From assembly GCF_029350945.1 (NCBI RefSeq), contig NZ_JARKMS010000001.1, forward strand, positions 772,313 through 836,312: a stretch of DNA of 64,000 nucleotides, in the 5' to 3' direction. Position 1 is the first letter of the stretch. The number at the start of each line of letters is the position of its first letter. Under the pieces are notes generated by a model. It did not search any database and had not been told where the DNA came from. It worked only from the letters and a program-made list of their open reading frames with translations. The position numbers were made by a program, and so were the translations under genes. This document shows, piece by piece, positions 1-7,913 of this stretch. The stretch comes from Maribacter huludaoensis. GTDB lineage: Bacteria > Bacteroidota > Bacteroidia > Flavobacteriales > Flavobacteriaceae.

Positions 1-645
1 GCCTTTAATAACGCGTATTCCACCAAGGGTTTCCGTTAGTCTTCCTTTTACTTCTGCATTAATTTTACCACGCTCCCTAAAAACAGGTCTTATAATCTTA
101 AATGCCTTTAGAGCAATGAATGCAAATAATATTAAGGGTACAAAAGTCAATAAGGTCATTATTGGGCTAATTCTCAATAACAATACAAGAGACACTACAG
201 CGGTAATGGTACCACCAACAAGTTGTACGAGTCCGGTGCCAATTAAATTTCTAACCCCTTCCACATCGCTCATGATTCTAGAAACTAATGAGCCGGATTT
301 GGTGTTGTCAAAAAATCGAATAGGTAATGAAAGTACTTGCTTTTGTACCTGTGCACGAAGCTCGGAAATCATGTATTGTGCCTGAATGCTAAGCACTTTG
401 GTAAGTAGGAAAGACATGACCGCTTGTACCAAAAATGCAAAAATAACAACGGCAACCAATATTTTTAATAGGTCATAGTTTTTATTAGGGATGATATCAT
501 CTAAAAAGTATCGTAAAGAAACCGGAGCCACAAAACTAGCAGCTTTACTGATTACGATAAGCAATAAACCCAACAAAACCAGTTTTCTGCGTGGCCATAT
601 AATTGTTTTAAAAGCGGTTAGTATACTTACTTTTTTTTCTGCCAT
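1..645 (-). CDS. ABC exporter, N-terminal membrane part (cut by window edge)
   Basis: The reverse strand from an ATG at 645 stays open to base 1, giving 215 residues with no stop, so the gene runs off the left edge. The product starts MAEKKVSILTAF and has hydrophobic segments near residues 22-42 and 58-80 and again around 140-180. It carries the intracellular-loop pattern RFFDNTKSGSLVSRI followed by a conserved Asp, typical of type IV (MsbA/LmrA-like) ABC exporters with fused membrane and ATPase domains. The ATPase half would lie outside the window, so the substrate cannot be told; lipid or drug export is usual for the family. The gene diverges from the TPM-domain gene at 816. Confidence 0.85.
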   Translation of the reverse strand, partial: MAEKKVSILTAFKTIIWPRRKLVLLGLLLIVISKAASFVAPVSLRYFLDDIIPNKNYDLLKILVAVVIFAFLVQAVMSFLLTKVLSIQAQYMISELRAQVQKQVLSLPIRFFDNTKSGSLVSRIMSDVEGVRNLIGTGLVQLVGGTITAVVSLVLLLRISPIMTLLTFVPLILFAFIALKAFKIIRPVFRERGKINAEVKGRLTETLGGIRVIKG

Positions 646-670
646 TGAGATGAATTGTTTGGTTTTTAAT

Positions 671-693
671 GTCTGGTCGAGCGTAGTCCAGAC
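671..693. repeat. Palindromic intergenic element, GTCGAGCGTAGTC type
   Basis: GTCTGG (671-676) and CCAGAC (688-693) form a perfect 6-bp stem around the loop TCGAGCGTAGT; a shifted pairing GGTC/GACC is also possible. Sequences of the form GTCGAGCGTAGTCGAGAC are, as I recall, common dispersed intergenic palindromes in Flavobacteriaceae. It lies between the divergent ABC exporter and TPM genes. Only one copy was noticed in this window. Confidence 0.45.
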
Positions 694-787
694 CGACCGA
701 TAATGATCCGCAAGTTACTTCAATTCTAAACTTTAACCGAATCTAGAATAGATTTTGATATTGCTGTCCGGTATCGATAAAGGTTTT

Positions 788-795
788 TATATTTG
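788..795 (+). promoter_or_regulatory. Bacteroidota -7 box for the TPM gene
   Basis: TATATTTG is an exact match to the TAnnTTTG -7 element of Bacteroidota housekeeping promoters, 20 bases before the ATG at 816. No well-spaced TTTG -33 box was found: TTTG at 754-757 is too far upstream. This is supported only by motif and position. Confidence 0.45.
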
Positions 796-815
796 AGTAT
801 CCTGATTACCGCCCG

Positions 816-1859
816 ATGCTTAAAAAAACCATTTTTCTTTTTTTATTAGTTACTTTTTATACGAATGCACAACAGCAATACTATGAATTGCGTGATTTCG
901 TAACCGATAGTGCAGGCATTTTCACAGCAAGTCAAACAGCAGATTTAAATCAGCGTTTGGTAGCGTTTGAGGAGAATACTACCAATCAACTAGTAATAGT
1001 CACGATAGAAGAGTTGGGTTTTGATACCATTGAGTCTTATGCGAACGGACTGTTCAATCAAAATAAAATTGGTCAAGAAGGAAAGGATAACGGACTACTG
1101 ATTCTGTTTTCAGAATTGGACCGAGAAGTAAGAATAGAGGTAGGTTATGGGTTGGAACCGTACATTACAGATGCCGTGGCCTCAAGAATTATTAGAAATA
1201 CGATGATTCCCAAATTTAAGGAGGAGGCATATTTTGATGGTGTTGATGAGGCTACTGATCAGCTTATAGCGTTTCTCAATAACCCAGAAGCCTTAGATGA
1301 GTTTAAACAAGAAATTGAAGATAAAAAACGGAAGGAAAGGCTTTATATGAACATTTTTCTTGGTGTTTTTCTGTCAATATTTATTGGGGTAGGTGGTTTT
1401 TTCTTTCTTAAAAGCTATAGAAATATTATAGAGGTTTTTAGAGGAATATTTATGGGTAAATTAGGCGTATTACCTGGTGTTTTTATGCTTTTAGGAGGTT
1501 CTATTTCTACTATTTTTGGTTTGGTATTTATGGTGGTGCCTCTTTTTGTGGGGTATAGTATTTATACCGCAGACCAAGATCTTGCCATGCGAATTTTTGA
1601 TCATCCTAAAGTTCTGTTGTGGTTATTACTACCGTTTTTTGGCATAGCTGCCATAATCGCTTTTTTTAAGCTTAAACTATCTGATAACGAAGATTTCAGT
1701 ATTTCGTGGCTAAAGAACGATAAAACATATTACAGAAAAACATTTTCATCATCAGGTTCCCACTCTTTTGGTTCGGGCAGTAGCTCATCAAGTGGTGGTA
1801 GTTCATTTTCTGGCGGTGGCGGCAGTTCAGGTGGTGGTGGAGCAAGCGGTAGTTGGTAA
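816..1859 (+). CDS. TPM-domain membrane protein with Gly/Ser-rich tail
   Basis: The 347-residue product has a signal peptide (residues 1-18, ending before QQQYYELRDF) and then a TPM domain (about 25-165). The domain carries the family features of an early DSAGIFTASQ segment and a central GLLILFSELDREVRIEVGYG stretch. Three or four hydrophobic segments follow (about 176-198, 212-250, 273-292). The tail, residues 310-347, is almost all Ser and Gly and ends in SGSW. TPM (YgcG-type) proteins are exported; plant homologues act in photosystem II repair, while the bacterial role is unclear. The next gene starts 48 bases on. The exact function is unknown. Confidence 0.85.
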   Translation: MLKKTIFLFLLVTFYTNAQQQYYELRDFVTDSAGIFTASQTADLNQRLVAFEENTTNQLVIVTIEELGFDTIESYANGLFNQNKIGQEGKDNGLLILFSELDREVRIEVGYGLEPYITDAVASRIIRNTMIPKFKEEAYFDGVDEATDQLIAFLNNPEALDEFKQEIEDKKRKERLYMNIFLGVFLSIFIGVGGFFFLKSYRNIIEVFRGIFMGKLGVLPGVFMLLGGSISTIFGLVFMVVPLFVGYSIYTADQDLAMRIFDHPKVLLWLLLPFFGIAAIIAFFKLKLSDNEDFSISWLKNDKTYYRKTFSSSGSHSFGSGSSSSSGGSSFSGGGGSSGGGGASGSW

Positions 1860-1907
1860 AATTCAAGTACTTTTATGTATCTCAAATATTCAAAATAAAT
1901 AGCATCC

Positions 1908-4085
1908 ATGAACAGAATAATTTACTTGTTGACATTTGTATTGGTTTTGTCATGTAAGACAAATAAACCAGAGAAGGGAGAAATAGAAAAATGGGAAGCA
2001 CAAGCTGAGAATGTTGAAATAATAAGAGATGACTTTGGAGTACCCCATATTTATGGTAAGACAGATGCCGATGCAGTGTTTGGGTTATTGTATGCCCAAT
2101 GCGAAGATGATTTTAATCGCGTAGAGCAAAATTATATTTGGGCAACAGGTAGGTTGGCAGAAGTAGATGGCGAAGAGGCCTTGTATAGCGATTTGCGCGC
2201 AAAACTGTTCATGACCGAAGATGAGGCTAAAGCGAATTATGAAAAGAGTCCCGCTTGGTTAAAAGAGTTGTGTAATGCCTTTGCCGATGGTATCAATTAC
2301 TACCTATATACGCACCCGAAAGTAAAACCTAGATTATTGACACATTTTGAGCCATGGATGCCCATGTATTTTAGTGAAGGTTCTATTGGTGGGGATATTG
2401 AGCGAATTTCAACAAAGAAGATTGCTGCCTTCTATGAAAGTGATATGGCATTACCAGAAATGGAATTGTTGCAATTAGAAAAGGAAAAAGAAGCCGAGGA
2501 GCCACAAGGTTCTAACGGTATTGCTATTTCAGGTAAATTGACACAGTCCGGTAATCCGCTGTTATTGATCAATCCGCATACCTCGTTTTATTTTAGGGGA
2601 GAAGTCCATGTAGTTTCCGAAGAAGGATTAAATGCCTATGGTGCGGTAACTTGGGGTCAGTTTTTTGTGTATCAAGGTTTTAATGAAAAAACCGGATGGA
2701 TGCATACATCAACCTATACTGATGTTATGGATGAATTTAAGGAGACAATAGTTAAGAACGATGATGATTTATTTTATAAATACGGAGAAGAATTGCGACC
2801 GGTACAATCATCTGAGATAGTGTTGAAATATCTTGATGGTAAAAAGTTAAAAGAGAAAAAGTATCCGGCATATAGAACTCACCACGGACCAATTACTCAC
2901 GTTGCCGATGGGCAATGGACAGCATCTGCTATGATGTGGGAGCCGGTAAAGGCGTTAGAGCAATCATTCATCCGCACAAAACAAAACGGGTATAAAGGTT
3001 TTCGGGATATGATGGATATTCGTACCAATTCAAGTAACAATACGGTATATGCAGATGCGGAAGGCAACATCGCTTATTTTCATGGAAATTACGTTCCAAA
3101 AAGAGATGTTCAATTTAATTATACAAAACCGGTAGATGGTAGCAACCCAAAAACAGATTGGCAAGGTTTGCATACGGTAGATGAAAATATTTTGATATTA
3201 AACCCGGAAAACGGATGGATCCAGAATTGTAATTCTACACCTTTTACATCAGCTCTAGAATTTAGTCCAAAGAAAGAAGACTACCCAAATTACATGTCTA
3301 GAGATCAAGAGAACTTTAGAGGCGTTCATGCCATAGAATTATTGAAAGACAGAAAAGGGTACACCATTGATAGTCTTATCCGCTTAGCGCATGACCCATA
3401 TTTGCCGGCTTTTAAAGCCCTGATACCTGGGTTGGTGAAAGCATATTACATCAATGAAGAACAAAATCCTAAGTTAAGAGAGCCAATTAAAATTCTTGAA
3501 GAATGGGATTTTACAACAGGTGAAGATGAGGTAGCCATGACATTGGCTCATTTTTATGGTACCGCAATGGGTAAAAAAGCCAAGCATCCGGGTAATATGA
3601 GTGATATGGAACTCATAACCTTTTTAGGTACGCATACAGAAGAATCTTTAGAAATATTCGAAGAAGTAATTGACCAATTAACAGCTGATTTTGTTACTTG
3701 GAAAATACCTTGGGGAGAAGTCAATAGATATCAGCGAATAACAGGAGAGATAAAACAAGATTTTGATGACTCCAAACCTAGTATACCTATTGGTTTCGCT
3801 TCTGGTAGATGGGGTGCTTTAGCTGCCTATGGTGCACGTTACACCACTGATGGAGCAAAGAAAATTTACGGTACTAGAGGAAATAGTTTTGTTGCCGTCG
3901 TAGAATTTGGTGATACCGTAAAAGCCAAAAGTATTTTGGCCGGTGGACAAAGTGGAGACCCTGCCTCACCTCATTTTGATGATCAAATTATTAAGTATAA
4001 AAATGTAAATTGGAAAGAAGTACCTTTTTATAAGAAAGATGTTTTAAAAAGAGCAGAAGAAACATATAATCCTGGAAATAGATAA
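1908..4085 (+). CDS. Penicillin acylase family lipoprotein (Ntn hydrolase)
   Basis: The 725-residue product begins with a lipoprotein signal (VLVLSC, Cys16). The penicillin amidase family consists of N-terminal nucleophile hydrolases that cut amide bonds in beta-lactams, acyl-homoserine lactones or lipopeptides after autoprocessing into two chains. The expected processing site is visible as PQGSNGIAISG, with Ser202 as the likely nucleophile. The region before it (DDFGVPHIYGKTDADAVFGL) matches the A-chain start of the family. The length is normal for the AHL-acylase/aculeacin-acylase branch. The substrate cannot be told from sequence. A PH-domain gene follows after 20 bases and is probably co-transcribed. 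Confidence 0.9.
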   Translation: MNRIIYLLTFVLVLSCKTNKPEKGEIEKWEAQAENVEIIRDDFGVPHIYGKTDADAVFGLLYAQCEDDFNRVEQNYIWATGRLAEVDGEEALYSDLRAKLFMTEDEAKANYEKSPAWLKELCNAFADGINYYLYTHPKVKPRLLTHFEPWMPMYFSEGSIGGDIERISTKKIAAFYESDMALPEMELLQLEKEKEAEEPQGSNGIAISGKLTQSGNPLLLINPHTSFYFRGEVHVVSEEGLNAYGAVTWGQFFVYQGFNEKTGWMHTSTYTDVMDEFKETIVKNDDDLFYKYGEELRPVQSSEIVLKYLDGKKLKEKKYPAYRTHHGPITHVADGQWTASAMMWEPVKALEQSFIRTKQNGYKGFRDMMDIRTNSSNNTVYADAEGNIAYFHGNYVPKRDVQFNYTKPVDGSNPKTDWQGLHTVDENILILNPENGWIQNCNSTPFTSALEFSPKKEDYPNYMSRDQENFRGVHAIELLKDRKGYTIDSLIRLAHDPYLPAFKALIPGLVKAYYINEEQNPKLREPIKILEEWDFTTGEDEVAMTLAHFYGTAMGKKAKHPGNMSDMELITFLGTHTEESLEIFEEVIDQLTADFVTWKIPWGEVNRYQRITGEIKQDFDDSKPSIPIGFASGRWGALAAYGARYTTDGAKKIYGTRGNSFVAVVEFGDTVKAKSILAGGQSGDPASPHFDDQIIKYKNVNWKEVPFYKKDVLKRAEETYNPGNR

Positions 4086-4105
4086 ATTGATAAAGAAGTT
4101 AGATT

Positions 4106-4483
4106 ATGGGATTGTTGAATAAAATATTAGGTAATGCCAGTGAGGTGTCTGTAGAACAGCTATTAAAAAAATATGGTCGTTTATTGATAGATGGAGAGGA
4201 AATTGAGTTGGGATTTTCCCTGTTGCGCGATGTTTTTATGTTTACTAACAAGCGTTTAATTTTAATAGATATACAAGGTATTACGGGAAGTAAAATTGAA
4301 TACAAATCGCTCCCTTATAAGAATATATCAAGGTTTTCTCTTGAAACTTCGGGTACTTTTGATTTAGATGCTGAATTAAAAATCTGGATATCTAGTGAAA
4401 ACGTACCAAGTGTAAGCAAAAAGTTCAATAAGAGTATAGATGTTTATGAAGTACAGCGGTACTTGGCAAGCAAAGTAATGTAA
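4106..4483 (+). CDS. Small bacterial PH-domain protein
   Basis: This is a 125-residue soluble protein without a signal peptide. The pattern GFSLLRDVFMFTNKRLILID followed by KSLPYKNISRFSLETSG fits the bacterial pleckstrin-homology fold (bPH_1 / YdaS-like): successive beta strands, the TNKRLIL strand, then a C-terminal helix (SIDVYEVQRYLASKV). Bacterial PH proteins of this type have mostly unknown roles. It sits 20 bases after the penicillin-acylase gene on the same strand and ends 4 bases from the convergent secreted-protein gene. Confidence 0.8.
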   Translation: MGLLNKILGNASEVSVEQLLKKYGRLLIDGEEIELGFSLLRDVFMFTNKRLILIDIQGITGSKIEYKSLPYKNISRFSLETSGTFDLDAELKIWISSENVPSVSKKFNKSIDVYEVQRYLASKVM

Positions 4484-4487
4484 TTGT

Positions 4488-5141
4488 TTACATAGCTTCT
4501 TTGGTAACGATCAAAGTAGCCTTGGACCCTGCGGACAACAACCATTTATTGGAGTAGATCAGTTCCCCTTTATCGTTATACACATCTACTTGCGCAGTAT
4601 TTGGGGCAGAGGATCCATGGTTAAGTGCTTCAAAATCCAAGCGGTTAAATCCATCTTGTAAGTCTACATTGATTCCTTTAAACGCTCCGGTTAGTAGCAG
4701 GTTTTGTTCAACGACTATATCGTTCATGTAAATCTTAACACGGTCTCCATCTACATATTCATGGTCCCTGCAAACAATACCTATGAATTTCCCACTACTT
4801 TTTACATCACCTAGATATTGATCTGCAAAATATTGACCGGAACCACCTAATCGCTCACCAGGTCCAATGCGTGGGTCAATTTTCATACCTGCACCTGCCT
4901 GCACGAGTTCTTCGTCACGCAACATTTTTATAGGCTTTGGGGCTTTCATGTCCACACTTGGCTGTTCTTTAATTAAGTTGGGCATATTTAGAACAGATCC
5001 ATTGTTTGGAGTACCACTAGAATTAATGGGATTTACCTTATCAATTTTCAAAGGTTTTGAGGTAGGTAAATCTGTTTGGGCAGAAACCTTAGTCGTAGAA
5101 AACGAGAGCAATACAATAAAAAGAAAAAAAAGGTTTCTCAT
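4488..5141 (-). CDS. Secreted protein of unknown function
   Basis: The 217-residue product has a clear signal peptide (MRNLFFLFIVLLSFSTTKVSA). Residues 22-100 are low in structure and rich in Pro, Lys and Asn. The C-terminal half (about 110-217) looks like a beta-sandwich with strands such as GDRVKIYMNDIVVEQNLLL and GFNRLDFEALNHGSS. I recall comparable proteins in other Bacteroidota but no assigned function. It stands alone, convergent with the PH-domain gene and more than 100 bases from the dipeptidase gene on the same strand. Confidence 0.75.
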   Translation of the reverse strand: MRNLFFLFIVLLSFSTTKVSAQTDLPTSKPLKIDKVNPINSSGTPNNGSVLNMPNLIKEQPSVDMKAPKPIKMLRDEELVQAGAGMKIDPRIGPGERLGGSGQYFADQYLGDVKSSGKFIGIVCRDHEYVDGDRVKIYMNDIVVEQNLLLTGAFKGINVDLQDGFNRLDFEALNHGSSAPNTAQVDVYNDKGELIYSNKWLLSAGSKATLIVTKEAM

Positions 5142-5248
5142 CGAATCTTAAAAATTGATATAATAAAGATAACAAATACCCTGCCATGGGCACTTAAGGC
5201 TTCGTTAAAATAAGTATTGGGCAGTGTTTTTTCGATAAAAGAACTATT

Positions 5249-6313
5249 CTATTTCAATTTTTCCCTTAAGAACGAAATAAAATTTCCGTTCATTATTTGC
5301 TCAATGTCTTGAGGTGAATAACCTCTGTTTTCCAGTAAATGAACACATTTTTGCAAATCTGCAATGGTATCTACATCGGCAGGACCTTGTTCTTTTCCAA
5401 ATCCGCCGTCGAGGTCAGAACCGATACCTACGTGATTGGCATTACCTGCAAGTTGACAAATATGATCAATATTATCGAGTATTTGTTGTAGACTTACGCT
5501 GGCAGATTGCGGTGTAGAAACCCCTCTTTCCCAATTTGGAACCATCATCCAAGCATCAAGTACAACACCTATAATACCTTTACGCGCTATAATTTCCTTG
5601 ATTTGTTCATCTGAAAACTGTCTATGGTGATTAACTAGGGCTCTACAATTGTTATGACTTGCCCAAAGAGGACCGTCATAGTTTACCATAGTTTCCCAAA
5701 AGCTTAAATCACACAGATGAGTCACGTCAAGTATAAGTCCTAGTCGTTCTATTTCTTTTAGAAGTTCTCTTCCCTTGGCGCCAATACCACCGGATGAGTT
5801 TGTGCCATGGGCGTATGTACCAGGACCGTAATGTGCAGGTCCAATGGCACGTAACCCTTGATCATATGAGCGTTGTAGGTATGAGATGTCTATGATAGAA
5901 TCTGCACCTTCTAAACTTAATAAATACCCAATAGGTTTCTTTTCTTTATCGGTTTTCCAAAGTTCTAGGTGCGCATCAAGTTGGGTTTTGTTTATAATCT
6001 GAACCATTTCACCAGCATCTTCCATGCTTTTGTACCATGCAAGTTGTCCTTGTGTATGTGCCCATGCCTGTTGAGGTGACTTCCATCCCGGTAGTGCATT
6101 GTCTTTATGGACATAACGGGCAATTTGCGTTGCCATGCAGAGCCCGATATTGCCTTTTCGCATAGCATCTAATGATACTGTATTGTTACCTCTATCTGGC
6201 TTGTCGGTCATGCCTTGTTCACCTTTTCTGATATCTTCAACAGACCAGGTAAGGTCACGGTTCCACTCCATGGCGTTCATGGACAAGTCTAAATGGGCAT
6301 CGAAAATGAACAT
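5249..6313 (-). CDS. Membrane dipeptidase (peptidase M19 family)
   Basis: Starting at the ATG at 6313 the product has 354 residues; this start lies 2 bases after the stop of the upstream gene. A longer frame from 6355 would overlap that gene by 40 bases and is less likely. M19 enzymes are two-zinc dipeptidases that often accept a D-amino acid at the C-terminal position. Visible features are the N-terminal HLD zinc motif (His7, Asp9), the bridging Glu in SLEGADSI, the His ligands in ILDVTHLCD and WASHNNCRAL, and the GIGSDLDGG signature. There is no signal peptide, so it is probably cytoplasmic. It is the last gene of the D-amino-acid operon and could release D-residues from dipeptides. Confidence 0.9.
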   Translation of the reverse strand: MFIFDAHLDLSMNAMEWNRDLTWSVEDIRKGEQGMTDKPDRGNNTVSLDAMRKGNIGLCMATQIARYVHKDNALPGWKSPQQAWAHTQGQLAWYKSMEDAGEMVQIINKTQLDAHLELWKTDKEKKPIGYLLSLEGADSIIDISYLQRSYDQGLRAIGPAHYGPGTYAHGTNSSGGIGAKGRELLKEIERLGLILDVTHLCDLSFWETMVNYDGPLWASHNNCRALVNHHRQFSDEQIKEIIARKGIIGVVLDAWMMVPNWERGVSTPQSASVSLQQILDNIDHICQLAGNANHVGIGSDLDGGFGKEQGPADVDTIADLQKCVHLLENRGYSPQDIEQIMNGNFISFLREKLK

Positions 6314-6315
6314 AC

Positions 6316-7428
6316 TTATATCGTAGATTTTTGGGTTCTTGCAGTTACCGGCCAATGATCTATAACTTTATTATCCTTAACAACCGTAAGGGTATCGTAT
6401 TTGGCTACGGTAGGGCAAATATGTTTAGGAACTGCGTAATGCACATCCCCTACCTCAGGTATGGTAAGGTCGTCATACTCAACGACCAAATGCTCTTCTG
6501 ACTGACTAACTTGCTTACTGTGCTTTAGGTCTAAAAATACTATTCTGGGAAAAGGCATCTCAGGTGCTAAGGATTTATGACCAAGGTCAAAACAAAGAAT
6601 TCCCGTAGTTGGTTTACTTAGAATACGTGTCATTAGTACAGCTGCGGGCAAAAAATGCATCTCAGGAAAGAGACTTCCGTAACCGGCATCCCAAAGTAAA
6701 GTAGTGCCCGGGCTGGCCTCCACGTCATCTCGTTTACAGTGAAAGGGAAAAGTCGGTGAGCCACCGGCCACTATTTTAGGACTTGGTATGTCAAGTTTCT
6801 CAATGTTGGCTTTTAAGCTCAATACAGGTTCAAATGCAGTATTGCATTCCGCCTCACGAATAGTGGGGTCTGTATGGCGTAAATGACCATCATACACATG
6901 TAAGCCTTCAGCAATTAAATGCCCACGTTCGCTTAGCTCTCGATATAGGGCCAATGCCTTTTGATCAGGAGCTATACCCGTTCTGTTCATTCCGTTATTA
7001 ATATCTATCCACAACGGAATTTTAATGTTGTTGGCTTTAGCAAGGTCACCTAAAAGTTGTAAAGATTTAGAGTTGTCAACAAGAGTGGAAAACTTGGTAT
7101 TGCCGTATGCTTTTATAAGTTCAACAAAGCGTTTGGTATTAGGGCCTATCGGTTGCATGGCCAATAGTACATCCTTGGCCTTGCAATTACCAAGTAATTC
7201 GGCTTCTGCAATGGTAGCGCATTTAAATTTTTGAATACCGGCATCCATCTGCATAGCAATGATATTGGCGTTTTTGTATGTTTTAACATGCGGACGCAAG
7301 AAATTTACATCGCCCCTCATAGAAATCATTAATTCAATATTATGTTGAATTCTATTGGGATAGATTAATAAGGATGGAGAAATTACGTCTTCCGGATGGG
7401 TCAATGAATACCAATTATTATCTTCCAT
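6316..7428 (-). CDS. PLP-dependent D-serine dehydratase / D-threonine aldolase-like enzyme
   Basis: The 370-residue product has the alanine-racemase-type N-terminal barrel followed by the D-serine-dehydratase-like C-terminal domain. Lys49 in LRPHVKTYKN is the expected PLP lysine. His336 and Cys338 in PKHICPTV match the metal-binding His-x-Cys pair of the eukaryotic-type D-serine dehydratase/D-threonine aldolase family. Such enzymes turn D-serine into pyruvate and ammonia, or cleave D-3-hydroxy amino acids to glycine and aldehyde; sequence alone does not separate the two. It lies 5 bases after ridA and 2 bases before the M19 dipeptidase gene. A neighbouring RidA favours the dehydratase reaction, which releases 2-aminoacrylate. 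Confidence 0.88.
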   Translation of the reverse strand: MEDNNWYSLTHPEDVISPSLLIYPNRIQHNIELMISMRGDVNFLRPHVKTYKNANIIAMQMDAGIQKFKCATIAEAELLGNCKAKDVLLAMQPIGPNTKRFVELIKAYGNTKFSTLVDNSKSLQLLGDLAKANNIKIPLWIDINNGMNRTGIAPDQKALALYRELSERGHLIAEGLHVYDGHLRHTDPTIREAECNTAFEPVLSLKANIEKLDIPSPKIVAGGSPTFPFHCKRDDVEASPGTTLLWDAGYGSLFPEMHFLPAAVLMTRILSKPTTGILCFDLGHKSLAPEMPFPRIVFLDLKHSKQVSQSEEHLVVEYDDLTIPEVGDVHYAVPKHICPTVAKYDTLTVVKDNKVIDHWPVTARTQKSTI

Positions 7429-7433
7429 TTCTG

Positions 7434-7901
7434 TTAATGATGTAGTTCAAAATGTGCCTCTATCTCTACAGGAATACCACCAGGTAAAATCATACCAACC
7501 GCACTACGAACACCTACACCGTTATCAGGTCCAAAAATATCAGCTATAAGTTCACTGAATCCGTTTATGACCAAAGGCTGTTGACCAAAATCTGTAGTGG
7601 AATTTACCATCCCCAATGTTTTTACGATTCTTTTGATTTTATCAATATCGCCAAAATGGGTTTGTATGGTAGAAAGCATGGTCAAGGCAACTTGCCTTGC
7701 GGCAACTTTTGCCTCTTCCATCGTCATATCATCACCAGCTCTGCCTACCATCAAAGACCCATCATTTTGCATAGGACCCTGACCGGAAATATATAAAAAA
7801 TGGTCAACGACTAAAACAGGTTTATATAGCCCTGCGGGAGGTGGGGCAGGAGGTAAAATTAACCCTAGGTCCTTAATTCTTTCAGATGGCTTTTTTTGCA
7901 T
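7434..7901 (-). CDS. RidA/YjgF/UK114 family enamine-imine deaminase
   Basis: The 155-residue product has the Rid family fold. FLYISGQGPMQNDGSL corresponds to the usual SGQ segment near the N-terminus, and GVRSAVGMILPGGIPVEIEA to the C-terminal signature. Arg132 in VRSAVG aligns with the arginine needed for imine hydrolysis (Arg105 in E. coli RidA). RidA hydrolyses reactive 2-aminoacrylate made by PLP serine/threonine dehydratases. The gene is 12 bases after the GntP permease gene and 5 before the D-serine-dehydratase-like gene, which fits a clean-up role for that enzyme. It is longer than E. coli RidA because of an N-terminal extension (about 25 residues). Confidence 0.9.
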   Translation of the reverse strand: MQKKPSERIKDLGLILPPAPPPAGLYKPVLVVDHFLYISGQGPMQNDGSLMVGRAGDDMTMEEAKVAARQVALTMLSTIQTHFGDIDKIKRIVKTLGMVNSTTDFGQQPLVINGFSELIADIFGPDNGVGVRSAVGMILPGGIPVEIEAHFELHH

Positions 7902-7913
7902 ATTTATATTTTT

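Noticed and set aside
116-385. Plus-strand open frame of 89 codons
   Set aside because: It lies antisense to the ABC exporter gene (1-645 minus), whose translation shows clear family motifs.
6314-6355. Longer start for the M19 dipeptidase
   Set aside because: It would overlap the upstream enzyme gene by 40 bases; the ATG at 6313 begins 2 bases after that gene's stop and right at the conserved barrel start.
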